The notes below the pieces were generated by a model. It saw only the letters and a program-made list of their open reading frames with translations. It was not told where the DNA came from and did not search any database. Positions 1 to 8,212 of a stretch of DNA of 64,000 nucleotides are shown piece by piece; position 1 is the first letter of the stretch; the number at the start of each line of letters is the position of its first letter. Source of the stretch: Sphingomonas sp. RIT328 (GTDB lineage Bacteria > Pseudomonadota > Alphaproteobacteria > Sphingomonadales > Sphingomonadaceae). Position numbers and translations under genes: made by a program. The stretch is from contig NZ_JFYV01000012.1 in the NCBI RefSeq assembly GCF_000632225.1, positions 1-64,000 of the forward strand, in the 5' to 3' direction.

Positions 1-348
1 GGATGGAGGTGTGGGGGGGGCGTAGTCATGCAAGGCCACGCCCGCCTTCTTGCGTTCTCGGCCTTCAAGATCGAGATCTCGAATGCGCTCGGGACGCTCA
101 CATACAGGGGCCGTACCCCCGCGAAAGCGGGGTCCAGTTTTCTTGATGCGACGGCCGTTCATCTGCTTGGCCACTGGATTCCCGCCTGCGCGGGAATACT
201 GGCGATTTTGACGGCGCGCCTCCGGCAAAAGTCACGACTATCTTTTAAGGCCAGCCGGACGAAACATCATCGCCTTTGTCGCTGCCGAAGCCATTCGTCG
301 GCGTATCTAAGCTGCCGGGACGCCATCGCCCCGGCAGCTACACAATCG
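1..348. other. Intergenic stretch with two REP-like palindromes
   Basis: No convincing gene is visible here. It contains two short GC-rich palindromes in opposite orientation, at 117-137 (stem CCCCGC/GCGGGG followed by GTCCAG) and 174-197 (CTGG followed by stem ATTCCCGC/GCGGGAAT). This is the same arrangement as the larger cluster near 19.5 kb. The window edge may cut a gene on either strand in the first 30 bases, but nothing there can be assigned. Confidence 0.5.
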
Positions 349-594
349 TTACTTCGCCAGATACCGCTCGAGATCGTCACTCCCGCCGATCCGCTCGTCA
401 TCGATGAAGATCTGCGGCGTCGTCGCGACGTCATGCTCCGCCTTGAACGCGTCGACCTCCTCGCGCGAACGCAGGATGCGATCATCGACGGTGAAGCCTT
501 CGGATTGCAGGATCTGCTTGGCGCGGACGCCGAACGGGCAGGTGTGGTCGGGCAGGACCATGCGGTACAAGGTGGCGGTGCGGCTGTCGGCCAT
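349..594 (-). CDS. Glutaredoxin, monothiol type
   Basis: This 81-residue protein has the compact glutaredoxin fold signature. An N-terminal beta strand leads into a CPFG active site (about residues 19-22), then the conserved TTPQIFID segment with the cis-proline, and a GGSDDL motif that binds glutathione in the family. It holds only one cysteine, so it would act by a monothiol mechanism. The usual dithiol CPYC has its second cysteine replaced by glycine. The expected role is glutathione-dependent reduction of disulfides or deglutathionylation in the cytoplasm. The ATG start is supported by GAAGGA about 8 bases upstream. Confidence 0.85.
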   Translation of the reverse strand: MADSRTATLYRMVLPDHTCPFGVRAKQILQSEGFTVDDRILRSREEVDAFKAEHDVATTPQIFIDDERIGGSDDLERYLAK

Positions 595-653
595 CGATCG
601 ATCCTTCCAGAAGAAACTCGCCGCTACAGCGCGGCAGCGGCGCGGGCGTTCCG

Positions 654-1364
654 TCAGGCGGCCGGTTTGAGGCCGGCGGCGACCAGCGGGGTCAGCCGGT
701 CGGCGATGCGTGCGACGCCGGCGGCATTGGGATGGACGCGGTCCGCCTGCATCAGCGCCGGATCGCCGATTACCCCGTCGAGCACGAACGGATAGAGGCC
801 GGCGGAGTCGCGCTTGGCGAGATCCGGCCAGATGCCGTCGAACGCGGTGACATAGGCGCGGCCGAGATTGGGCGGCGCCTTCATCCCGGTCAGCACCACC
901 GGCAGCTTGCGGCGGTGCAACGCGTCGAGCATCGCGGTCATGTTGGCGCGAGTCTCCGCGGCGGGCAATTGCCGCAGCACGTCATTGCCGCCGAGCCCGA
1001 GCAGGACGAGGTCGGGCGGGCGCGGCAGATTGTCGAGCACGAAGCCGAGCCGCTGCCGCCCCGCGGCGGTGGTGTCGCCCGAGACGCCGGCGTTGACGAT
1101 CGTCGCGTTGATCCCCTGCCGCCGCAGCCGCGCCTCGATCGCGTCGGGCAGGCTTTGCCCGCGGTCGAGCCCGTAGCCGGCGTAAAGGCTGTCACCGAAG
1201 GCGAGGATCAGCCGTTCCGGACCGACCGGCCGCGCGACCGCGACGGGTGTGGCGGCGGGGCTCGGCGCCGGATCGGGCGCCGCCGCCTGCCGGTCGCAGC
1301 CGGCAAGGATCAGGGCTTGGCCGAGCAGCGTCGCTGCCGCATAGCGTTTTGTCCGCCCCTGCAA
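654..1364 (-). CDS. tesA: TesA-like GDSL/SGNH esterase lipoprotein
   Basis: This is a 236-residue SGNH hydrolase of the acyl-CoA thioesterase I / lysophospholipase L1 (TesA) family. The block I motif GDSLYAGYG supplies the catalytic serine, GGND the oxyanion asparagine, and DRVHPN near the C-terminus the Asp-His pair. The N-terminus is a lipoprotein signal ending in the lipobox LAGC, so it should be anchored in the periplasm. No ATG exists in frame. The start is TTG, with GGGAG about 8 bases upstream. It is divergent from the YbbA/YbbP-type exporter with only 17 bases between start codons, the same partnership as tesA-ybbAP in E. coli. Confidence 0.83.
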   Translation of the reverse strand: MQGRTKRYAAATLLGQALILAGCDRQAAAPDPAPSPAATPVAVARPVGPERLILAFGDSLYAGYGLDRGQSLPDAIEARLRRQGINATIVNAGVSGDTTAAGRQRLGFVLDNLPRPPDLVLLGLGGNDVLRQLPAAETRANMTAMLDALHRRKLPVVLTGMKAPPNLGRAYVTAFDGIWPDLAKRDSAGLYPFVLDGVIGDPALMQADRVHPNAAGVARIADRLTPLVAAGLKPAA

Positions 1365-1381
1365 GGCCTTGGTCTCCCGAT

Positions 1382-2044
1382 ATGAACATGACGTCTATGG
1401 TGATCGAGGCGCGCGATGTCACGCTTCGCCTCGGCGAGACCGCGATCCTGCGCGGCATCGACCTGTCGGTCGCCGCCGGCGAGAGCGTCGCGCTGCTCGG
1501 TGCGTCGGGCTCCGGCAAGTCGTCGCTGATGGCGGTGCTGGCGGGGCTCGAACGGGCGAGCGGCGGCAGCGTACGTGTCGCCGGGCAGGATTTCGGCACG
1601 CTCGACGAGGATGCGCTGGCGCGGGCGCGCCGCGGCCGGATCGGCATCGTCCTGCAGGCCTTCCACCTGCTGCCGACGATGACCGCGCGCGAGAATGTCG
1701 CGGTGCCGATGGAGCTGGCCGGCGTCGCCGGTGCCTGGCCGCGTGCCGCCGCCGAGCTGGAGGCGGTCGGCCTCGGCCACCGGCTCGACCATTATCCCGC
1801 GCAACTCTCCGGCGGCGAGCAGCAGCGCGTCGCCATCGCCCGCGCACTCGGGCCGCGGCCACCGTTGGTCTTCGCCGACGAACCGACCGGCAACCTCGAT
1901 ACGCAGACCGGCAGCGCGATCATGGACCTGCTGTTCGACCGGCGGGCCGTGCTCGGCGCGACGTTGGTGGTGATCACCCATGATCGCCGCCTCGCCGAAC
2001 GGTGCGACCGGATCGTCACGCTTGCCGACGGGCGGATCGGGTGA
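1382..2044 (+). CDS. ybbA: ABC transporter ATP-binding protein, YbbA/LolD type
   Basis: The 220-residue ATPase has a Walker A motif (GASGSGKSS, about residues 40-48), the signature LSGGEQQR, Walker B LVFADEPT and a switch histidine in the VITHD segment. It belongs to the MacB/LolD/YbbA group that energises FtsX-type permeases. Its stop codon overlaps the GTG start of the permease by four bases (GTGA), implying translational coupling. An alternative start lies at 1397; neither start has a clear ribosome-binding site. With the divergent TesA-like enzyme this matches the YbbA-YbbP-TesA arrangement, thought to move or process lipophilic compounds at the inner membrane. Confidence 0.88.
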   Translation: MNMTSMVIEARDVTLRLGETAILRGIDLSVAAGESVALLGASGSGKSSLMAVLAGLERASGGSVRVAGQDFGTLDEDALARARRGRIGIVLQAFHLLPTMTARENVAVPMELAGVAGAWPRAAAELEAVGLGHRLDHYPAQLSGGEQQRVAIARALGPRPPLVFADEPTGNLDTQTGSAIMDLLFDRRAVLGATLVVITHDRRLAERCDRIVTLADGRIG

Positions 2045-4539
2045 GCGGCTGGTCGCTCGCCTGGCGGCTGGCGCGGCGCGAGCTCGACTGGCGGTTCCGC
2101 GGATTGCGGCTCCTCGTCGTCTGCCTGCTGCTCGGTGTCGCCGCGCTCGCCGCGATCGGCGGGCTCGCCGATGCGGTGGCGCGCGAGCTCGCCGCGCGCG
2201 GCGCGGTGATCCTCGGCGGCGACGTCGAATTGTCCGTGTCGCAGCGCGAGGCCAGTGCCGCCGAGCGTGCCGCGCTGGCGCGGCTGGGCACCGTCTCGAC
2301 GACGGTGCGGATGCAGGCCAATGCGATCGCCGGCGACGCCTCGGCGCCGATCCAGCTCAAGGCGGTCGATGCCGCCTATCCGCTCTACGGCCGCGTTTCT
2401 CTCGCCGACGGCCGCCACGTCGCCACGCCGCCGCCGGGACAGGCGTGGATCGCCCCCGCGCTGGCCGAGCGCTTGCGGTTGCGTGCCGGCGCGATGCTGA
2501 CGATCGGTACGGCACGGTTTCGCGTCGGCGGTGTCATCGCCGACGAGCCCGATCGGCTCGGCGAGGGCTTCACGCTCGGCCCGGTGGTGCTGATCGCGCG
2601 CGTCGATCTGGGCAGGACCGGGCTGGTCCAGCCGGGCAGCCTGTACGAGACGCGCTATCGCCTGCGCCTGCCGGCGGGCGACGATCCGGCGCGGATTGCG
2701 ACGCAATTCACCAGCCGCTTCGCCACCGCGGGGTGGGAGAGTAAGACGCGCGAGCGTGCCGCGCCGGGAGCGTCGCGGTTCGTCGACCGGATGGGCGAGT
2801 TCCTCACCCTGGTCGGGCTCGCCGCGCTGGCGATCGCCGGGATCGGCGTCGGCAACGGCGTCGATTCGTTCCTCACCGCGCGGCGCGGCGCGATCGCGAC
2901 GCTCAAGGTGCTCGGTGCGACCCGCGCCGATGTCGCGCGCGTCTATGCCATCGAGGTCGGCGCCGCGGCGCTGGCCGGCATCGTCGCGGGGCTGGCGATC
3001 GGTAGCGCCGCGGTGCCGCTGCTCGGCCGCCTGCTCGCCGGCGCGCTGCCGGTGCTGCCGACGCTCAGCCCCGAGCCGTGGCCGCTGCTCCGCGCGGCGC
3101 TGTACGGCGCGCTGATCGCGCTCGCCTTCGCCGCGCCGCCGCTCGCCGCGGCGGGGGCGACGCCGGCGGCGGGATTGCTGCGCGGAGCGCTCGCGCCGAT
3201 GCGGGCGAGTTCGTGGCGGGGGCGGATCGTCGCGCTCGCCGCCGGTGGAGCGGCGCTCGCACTGGCGATCGGCACCGCGGCACAGCCCGGCATCGCCGCC
3301 GGCTTTCTCGCCGCGGTGGCGGCGGCGTTGCTGCTCTTGTTCGGGCTCGGCCGTCTGGTGCGCTTCGGCGCGATCCGGCTGCCGCGGCCGCGCCGTCCGC
3401 TGCTCCGCCTCGCCATCGCCGCGCTGCACCGGCCGGGGGCACGGACCGAGGCGCTGGTCGTCGCGCTCGGGCTCGGCCTGACGCTGTTCGTGCTGCTCGC
3501 CGCGATCCGCACGAGCATCGACGCCAATATCGCCACCAACGTGCCGCAGCGCGCGCCCGCCTTGTTCGCGCTCGACGTGCCCCGCCCGCGCGAGGCCGAG
3601 TTCCGCCGCATCGTCACCGCCGCGGTGCCGGCGGCGCAGATCCGCACCGTGCCGATCCTGCGCGGCACGATCACTGGCTATCGCAATATCCGCGTCGCCG
3701 ATCTCAAGACGCTGCCCGAGGGCGCCTGGGCGCTGCGCGGCGAGCGCGGCCTGACCTATGCGGAGACCATCCCCGAAGGCAGCACGCTCGCCGCCGGCCG
3801 CTGGTGGCCGCGCGACTATGCCGGGCCGCCGCTCGTCTCGATCGACGAGCGGCTGGCGCAGGCGCTCGACCTGCATGTCGGCGATCCGCTCACCGTCAGC
3901 CTGCTCGGCGTCGAGCGCACCGCGCGCATCGCCTCGCTGCGCCGCATCCAGTGGGACACGTTGGGGTTCAATTTCGTCCTCGTCTTCTCGCCCGATGCGC
4001 TCGCCGATGCGCCGCACAATCTCGCCGCGACGATCGACCTGCCGCGCGGCAGCGAGGGACGGGTGACACGCGCGCTGCTCGCGCCATTCCCCTCGGTGTC
4101 GGTGATCGAGGTGCGCGGCGTGCTCGGGCAGGTGCGCGACCTCGTCGGACAGGTCGCCGCGGCGATCGCGGCGGCGGCGGGAGTCGCGGTGGCGGCGGGG
4201 ATCGCGGTGCTGATCGGCGCGATCGCCGCCGCGCGCGAGGCGCGCACCTATGACGCGGTGATCCTGCGCACGCTCGGCGCGACGCGGGCGCAATTGCTCG
4301 CGGCGCAGGCGCTCGAATATGCTTTGCTCGGCGCGCTGGTGACCTTGGTCGCGCTGGCGCTCGGTCTCGGCGGGGCATGGTATGTCGTGGTGCGGATCTT
4401 CACCTTCGCCTGGTCGCCCGATCCGGTCGCGGTGGCGGTGACGTTGCTCGCCGGGCTGGGCGTGACGCTGGGTGTCGGGCTGGCAGGCGCGTGGCCGATC
4501 CTCAGCGTCCGGCCGGCGCGGGCGTTGCGGTCGGTGTGA
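2041..4539 (+). CDS. ybbP: ABC transporter permease, YbbP type (FtsX family)
   Basis: This 832-residue inner-membrane protein has the duplicated FtsX architecture of YbbP. An N-terminal helix is followed by a large periplasmic MacB_PCD-like domain (about residues 45-240), a first block of FtsX helices (about 260-420), a second periplasmic domain (about 480-690) and a C-terminal FtsX helix set ending in the characteristic RPARALRSV. The length agrees with E. coli YbbP (about 800). GTG at 2041 overlaps the ybbA stop codon. A longer in-frame extension would run inside ybbA and is unlikely. Confidence 0.87.
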   Translation: MSGWSLAWRLARRELDWRFRGLRLLVVCLLLGVAALAAIGGLADAVARELAARGAVILGGDVELSVSQREASAAERAALARLGTVSTTVRMQANAIAGDASAPIQLKAVDAAYPLYGRVSLADGRHVATPPPGQAWIAPALAERLRLRAGAMLTIGTARFRVGGVIADEPDRLGEGFTLGPVVLIARVDLGRTGLVQPGSLYETRYRLRLPAGDDPARIATQFTSRFATAGWESKTRERAAPGASRFVDRMGEFLTLVGLAALAIAGIGVGNGVDSFLTARRGAIATLKVLGATRADVARVYAIEVGAAALAGIVAGLAIGSAAVPLLGRLLAGALPVLPTLSPEPWPLLRAALYGALIALAFAAPPLAAAGATPAAGLLRGALAPMRASSWRGRIVALAAGGAALALAIGTAAQPGIAAGFLAAVAAALLLLFGLGRLVRFGAIRLPRPRRPLLRLAIAALHRPGARTEALVVALGLGLTLFVLLAAIRTSIDANIATNVPQRAPALFALDVPRPREAEFRRIVTAAVPAAQIRTVPILRGTITGYRNIRVADLKTLPEGAWALRGERGLTYAETIPEGSTLAAGRWWPRDYAGPPLVSIDERLAQALDLHVGDPLTVSLLGVERTARIASLRRIQWDTLGFNFVLVFSPDALADAPHNLAATIDLPRGSEGRVTRALLAPFPSVSVIEVRGVLGQVRDLVGQVAAAIAAAAGVAVAAGIAVLIGAIAAAREARTYDAVILRTLGATRAQLLAAQALEYALLGALVTLVALALGLGGAWYVVVRIFTFAWSPDPVAVAVTLLAGLGVTLGVGLAGAWPILSVRPARALRSV

Positions 4540-4737
4540 GCGGGGGCTCGATCGGGCAGTGCGCTTGCGGCAGCGCGTGTTTCGACAGGCTCAGCACGAA
4601 CGGGGAGGGGCGGAATCCCTCGTATCCGTCAGCCCTGAGCCTGTCGAAGGGCGGGACTGCCGCAGGTGCGCTGCTGTCGTTCGTCAGTCTACGATGACCG
4701 CATTTGCGCAGCCGCTGCGACCGCCGTTCCCGCCCTC
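4540..4737. repeat. Inverted repeat pair of the TTCGACAGGCTC family
   Basis: Between the convergent ends of ybbP and the radical SAM gene lie two inverted copies of a short element: TTCGACAGGCTCAGC at 4581-4595 and CCCTGAGCCTGTCGAAGGG at 4633-4651. A second pair occurs at 22664-22737. Together they could form a hairpin with arms about 17 bases long, possibly ending transcription from both sides. Confidence 0.7.
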
Positions 4738-5805
4738 TCATGTCCAGTACAGCACCCGCGCCTTAGGCAGCCATCGCGCAACCTCCGCGGTGAAGAAGCT
4801 GCGCAGCGCCGCCATCGTCGCCGCGTCATAGACATATTTGACCGAGCCGAACTTGGTCCGCTTCTCGACCCGCCCGGCGGCGCCCATGTCGAGCTTCGAT
4901 CCGGGATACCAGCTCTCCAGCACCGCCTTCGATCCCGGCGTATAGCGGTGGGTGATCAGCTCGATCGTGCAATCCTCGACGTCCGCCAGCGCCGCCCCCG
5001 CCTCGGCGAGCAACGTGCCATAGGCCTGTTCCCAGCCCGCCGCGGCGATGATCGGCGCGATCGTCAGCCCGACCGGATAGCCCGCCCGCGCCATCGCGGC
5101 GAGCGCGGCGAGCCGCGCGGCGACCGGGCTCGTGCCGCCTTCGAACCGCGCATAGGGCGCCGGGTTGATCGAGGCGCGCATCCGCGTCCGCCCCTGATGA
5201 TCGAGGTCGAGCAGCGGCGCGACCGCGTCGAACTTGGTGGTAAAGCGCAGCTGCACCGGCGCCTGCCAGCGCCCGAAGGCGGCGATCAGCGCCGACAGCG
5301 AGCCGGTGAGATGTTCGAGCGCGAGCGGATCGGTGTAGCAGCTCGCCTCATACGTCGTGCCCTCGTCGGCGCGGGCGCGCGAGCGCGAGGTGATCGTGCC
5401 CTCGCCGAGATAGCGCGGCAGCGCGGCGATGATATCGGGCAGATTGGCATAGGCACGGGTGATCGGCGGCCCCTTGAGCGACCCCGCGAGATAGCAATAG
5501 CTGCAATGCGCCGGGCAGCCTTCGGCGAGGTCGACGCGCCAGTCCGCCGAGGGCGCGATCGGCTGGAACCTGAGCTTGCCCGGCGGTGCGACCACCACCG
5601 CCAATGTCTTCTTCGCCGCGGCATAGGCGGCGGCGGGATCGTCGGGCAGGCCGAGCGCGAGCCGGTCGGCGGGCAGCCGCTCGACCGGGATGCCGAGCGC
5701 TTCGGCGCGCTCGGCGATGGCGCGGCCATGGTCGAACGCCAATGCCGAGCGGGTGACGATGACGCGGCGCGGCAGCCACGGCCGGGCGGGACGGGCGGCG
5801 CTCAT
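4738..5805 (-). CDS. Radical SAM protein, spore photoproduct lyase-like family
   Basis: This 355-residue protein carries the radical SAM cluster motif CxxxCxxC in the form GCPAHCSYCYL (about residues 95-105). The following TCYTDPL-like and C-terminal segments resemble SplB-type (SPL) radical SAM proteins. Spore photoproduct lyase repairs UV-made spore thymine dimers, but this organism type does not sporulate, so the substrate is unknown; a DNA or RNA repair role is only an inference. The start was set at 5805, where ATG overlaps the stop of the upstream gene (ATGA). The longer frame upstream merely runs through that gene. Confidence 0.75.
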   Translation of the reverse strand: MSAARPARPWLPRRVIVTRSALAFDHGRAIAERAEALGIPVERLPADRLALGLPDDPAAAYAAAKKTLAVVVAPPGKLRFQPIAPSADWRVDLAEGCPAHCSYCYLAGSLKGPPITRAYANLPDIIAALPRYLGEGTITSRSRARADEGTTYEASCYTDPLALEHLTGSLSALIAAFGRWQAPVQLRFTTKFDAVAPLLDLDHQGRTRMRASINPAPYARFEGGTSPVAARLAALAAMARAGYPVGLTIAPIIAAAGWEQAYGTLLAEAGAALADVEDCTIELITHRYTPGSKAVLESWYPGSKLDMGAAGRVEKRTKFGSVKYVYDAATMAALRSFFTAEVARWLPKARVLYWT

Positions 5806-6122
5806 GCCAGTGCCGCGAACCAGTCGGCATAGGGCGTGTTCTTCGCCATATGCCGGTTGAGATCGGGTGTCCCGTCGTGCCACCAGACCGGCCCGCGCTC
5901 GCCGAGTGCATGTTTGGCGGCATCGACCCCGGCATGCGCGGCCTGTTCCGCCTCGGCATCACCGGCGCGGCGCGCGCCGCCGACCGCGCGCCGCGCCTGC
6001 ATCAACGCGTGGACGAGCGCCTCGCGCCGTTCGGGCGGCAGCGACGGGTCGGCCCGGCGCCACAGGCGGCCGCGCACGACGATATAGCGGCCATCGGGAG
6101 TCGTCGGGGGAGGGGAGCGCAT
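5802..6122 (-). CDS. Conserved small protein upstream of the SPL-like gene
   Basis: This 106-residue hydrophilic protein was not assigned to a functional family. It starts with a Pro-rich stretch, then GRYIVVRGRLWRR, an Arg/Ala-rich helix and a C-terminal GPVWWHDGTPDLNRHMAKNTPY segment with conserved-looking Trp, His and Asp. There are no membrane segments or signal peptide. It overlaps the radical SAM gene by four bases, so the two are probably translated together and may act together. An in-frame ATG at 6137 is an alternative start; neither start has a clear Shine-Dalgarno sequence. Confidence 0.65.
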   Translation of the reverse strand: MRSPPPTTPDGRYIVVRGRLWRRADPSLPPERREALVHALMQARRAVGGARRAGDAEAEQAAHAGVDAAKHALGERGPVWWHDGTPDLNRHMAKNTPYADWFAALA

Positions 6123-6206
6123 TGCGGTGCAACGCATCAGATCGGGCAAGCGTCGCATCGCTTGCCTTTGCCCCGCGGCTCGGCGAAGCGATGCGGCGTG
6201 GATCGG

Positions 6207-6578
6207 ATGACGCTCTATTTCGACGGCGGGCTGCGCCCCGGCCCCGGCGGCATGGAGACCGCGGTGGTGGTCGGCGGCGAAGTGCATCTCCGCGACGATC
6301 TCGGCCCCGGCGACAGCTGCACCGCGGAATGGCTCGCGCTGCTCGCCGCCGCCGATCTCGCCCGTGCCGCGGGGGCGGACGAAGCGCTGTTCCTCGGCGA
6401 TTCGCGTACCGTCGTCGAACAGGCGCTCGGCCGCTGGCGATGCCGCAACGCAGCGATGCAGCCGCATCTCGCCGCCTTCCGCGCCGCCACCGCCGGGATC
6501 GGACGGGTCCACCTGCGCTACGTCCCCCGCGCCAAGAACCTCGCCGGGATCGCGCTCGCCCGCCGCCACCCGCGCTGA
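6207..6578 (+). CDS. RNase H-like (reverse transcriptase-like) protein
   Basis: This 123-residue RNase HI-fold protein has YFDGG at the N-terminus (first catalytic Asp), TAEWLAL (catalytic Glu) and LGDSRTVV (second Asp). The usual final Asp, expected in an N-x-x-A-D-x-L-A motif, is replaced: the sequence reads NLAGIALA. Activity is therefore uncertain; some RNase H-fold proteins retain function with three acidic residues. It is divergent from the SPL-like pair. Start at 6207 places the beta strand and FDGG motif at the very N-terminus, as in the family. Confidence 0.72.
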   Translation: MTLYFDGGLRPGPGGMETAVVVGGEVHLRDDLGPGDSCTAEWLALLAAADLARAAGADEALFLGDSRTVVEQALGRWRCRNAAMQPHLAAFRAATAGIGRVHLRYVPRAKNLAGIALARRHPR

Positions 6579-6598
6579 TCCGCCATGTTCGCGCCTGC

Positions 6599-6623
6599 GG
6601 AAACACTGCGATCGTTACGCGTT
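6599..6623 (+). promoter_or_regulatory. Candidate EcfG (general stress) promoter for csbD
   Basis: GGAAA at 6599-6603 and CGTT at 6620-6623 are separated by 16 bases, one mismatch from the alphaproteobacterial EcfG consensus GGAAC-N16/17-CGTT. Transcription would begin about 22 bases before the csbD start, leaving room for its GAGGAG ribosome-binding site. Confidence 0.5.
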
Positions 6624-6652
6624 GGGCATGATCATCAACGAGGAGTGAGACG

Positions 6653-6946
6653 ATGAACCAGGATCAGATCGAAGGCACCGCAGGCGACCTGACCGGCAAG
6701 CTCAAGGAAGGCTTCGGCAAGGCGACGGGCGATCAGGAGACGCAGGCCTCGGGCGTGGCCGACCAGCTGACCGGCTCGGTGCAGAAGACCTTCGGCGATG
6801 CCAAGGAAACCGTCGCCAAGACCGCGGCGCCGCTCGCCGACAAGGCGCGCAAGTTCGCCACCGAGCGTCCGTTCGCCGCCGCCGCACTTGCCGGTGTCGT
6901 CGGTCTGGCGATCCTCAACACGCTGCGCGGCAAGACGTCGGCCTGA
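6653..6946 (+). CDS. CsbD-family stress protein with a C-terminal membrane helix
   Basis: The 97-residue protein opens with the CsbD signature (MNQDQIEGTAGDLTGKLKEG) and has a second half resembling ElaB/DUF883 proteins. This consists of an amphipathic helix, then PFAAAALAGVVGLAIL (about residues 75-90), which could anchor it in the membrane. CsbD proteins are abundant general-stress proteins of unknown biochemical role. GAGGAG stands 6-11 bases before the ATG. The EcfG-like promoter just upstream fits stress induction. Confidence 0.85.
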   Translation: MNQDQIEGTAGDLTGKLKEGFGKATGDQETQASGVADQLTGSVQKTFGDAKETVAKTAAPLADKARKFATERPFAAAALAGVVGLAILNTLRGKTSA

Positions 6947-7030
6947 TACGCGCCACACCGCCCCGCTTCGGCTCCGTCCGGGGTCGGGTCGGATGTCGGC
7001 GGGACCGGTCATTGGGTCCTGGCGTTAGAC

Positions 7031-7060
7031 AAGGGGCGCCGGCTTCGGTCGGCGCCCCTT
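7031..7060. terminator. Bidirectional intrinsic terminator
   Basis: An 11-bp perfect stem (AAGGGGCGCCG / CGGCGCCCCTT) with an 8-base loop lies between the convergent csbD and DUF4142 genes. On the plus strand it is followed by TCTGTCGT, a modest U-rich tail. Confidence 0.75.
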
Positions 7061-7067
7061 TCTGTCG

Positions 7068-7661
7068 TCAGGCTTTGAGGCCCTTTGCCATGTTGAGGTG
7101 CGCCGCCACCGTCGGCACCAGGCCGGTCGCGAAGGTCTTGAGCGCCGCCACGTCTCCGGTCGCCGCATAGCCCTTCAGCGTGTCGAGCGTCTGCTGGTGC
7201 GCCGCCTGCTGCGCCTGGATATAGGCCGTATCGAACGCCGCGCCCTTCAGGCCCTTAAGCGAGTCGACCGTCGCCTGCTGCGCCGCGCTGAGCGTGGGAT
7301 CGGGGGTGAGCGCCGGGCTCAGCGACGCCGTCGTCGCCTTGAGCTTGTCGGTCGAGGCGGTGTGCGCCGAGATCATCTGGTTGGCGTATTTCTTGACCGC
7401 CGCGGACGCGCCATTGTCGAGCGCGAGCTTCGAGGTGGTGATCTCGAACGCGTCGCTCGCCGCCGCCATGTTGACGAACGCCTGGCTGCCGGTCACTGCC
7501 GCCGGTGTCGCCATTGCGGTGCTATTGGTGTCGGCGACGCCGGCATTGCCCGCGTCGAAGGTCGCGCTGTCATTGGCGACGGCGGTGTCGCTGGTCTTCT
7601 GACCGCAGGCCGCCAATGCCAGTGCCGACGCCGACACGATCATCAAGGCTGGTTTGAACAT
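7068..7661 (-). CDS. DUF4142 family lipoprotein
   Basis: This 197-residue protein has a lipoprotein signal (MFKPALMIVSASALALAAC, lipobox LAAC) and a DUF4142 domain. That domain is a ferritin-like four-helix bundle, seen as alternating Ala-rich amphipathic helices with conserved His and Gln-Gln-x-x-H motifs. Members sit in the periplasm and often respond to stress; no activity is established. GGGAG stands six bases before ATG 7661, which favours this start over in-frame ATG 7667. A strong EcfG-like promoter lies directly upstream. Confidence 0.83.
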   Translation of the reverse strand: MFKPALMIVSASALALAACGQKTSDTAVANDSATFDAGNAGVADTNSTAMATPAAVTGSQAFVNMAAASDAFEITTSKLALDNGASAAVKKYANQMISAHTASTDKLKATTASLSPALTPDPTLSAAQQATVDSLKGLKGAAFDTAYIQAQQAAHQQTLDTLKGYAATGDVAALKTFATGLVPTVAAHLNMAKGLKA

Positions 7662-7687
7662 CGTCATCTCCCATGTTGCCCGCCGCC

Positions 7688-7713
7688 AACGTATCGGCCT
7701 CCCGCGGCGTTCC
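7688..7713 (-). promoter_or_regulatory. Candidate EcfG promoter for the DUF4142 gene
   Basis: Read on the minus strand, GGAAC (7713-7709) and CGTT (7691-7688) are 17 bases apart, an exact match to the EcfG consensus. The predicted start of transcription is about 20 bases before ATG 7661, with the GGGAG site in between. Confidence 0.65.
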
Positions 7714-7795
7714 TTTGCGATCACGGAGCGGAAGCGGCGGCCGGCGCGTTCCCACCCCGAAATCCGTCTAGAAATCCATCTGAAGGAGACGTGCG

Positions 7796-8212
7796 ATGAG
7801 CATTTTCGGCAACATCATGGGCAAGATCTTCCACCACAAGAGCGAGGCGCCTGCGCCGCAGACCACGCAGGCCGAACCGACGCCGGCCCCAGCCCCCGCC
7901 GCCGCTCCCGACGCGCAGCCCGCGCCCGTCCCGACGCCGTCGCCCGCCGCCCAGCCGGTCGATGTCGGCGCGGTGCTGTCGGAGATGGCGTCGATGCGCA
8001 ATGGCGGCGGCAATTACCAGTCGTCGATCGTCGATCTGCTCAAGCTGCTCGACCTCGATTCGAGCCTCGCCGCGCGCAAGGAGCTGGCGCAGGAACTCGG
8101 CGTCCATGCCGGCGAGGACGGCAGCGCGGAGCAGAACATCGCCCTCCACCGCGCGGTGATGGCGAAGCTGGCAGAGAACGGCGGCATCGTCCCCGACAGC
8201 ATGCGCAACTGA
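7796..8212 (+). CDS. DUF3597 domain protein
   Basis: This 138-residue cytoplasmic protein begins MSIFGNIMGKIF, followed by a disordered Ala/Pro-rich linker (about residues 18-58) and the compact DUF3597 domain. The domain is marked by a VDLLKLLDLDSSLAARKELAQ helix and ends with a LAENGGIVPDSMR tail. Function is unknown; the domain is typical of alpha- and betaproteobacteria. The ATG has AAGGAG 9 bases upstream. It is divergent from the DUF4142 gene. Confidence 0.85.
   Translation: MSIFGNIMGKIFHHKSEAPAPQTTQAEPTPAPAPAAAPDAQPAPVPTPSPAAQPVDVGAVLSEMASMRNGGGNYQSSIVDLLKLLDLDSSLAARKELAQELGVHAGEDGSAEQNIALHRAVMAKLAENGGIVPDSMRN

Noticed and set aside
1792-4293. Long minus-strand open frame (over 800 codons) opposite ybbA/ybbP
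   Set aside because: It is antisense to a clearly recognised ABC permease and made of Arg/Gly/Asp-rich sequence without domains, as expected for an open shadow frame in GC-rich DNA.
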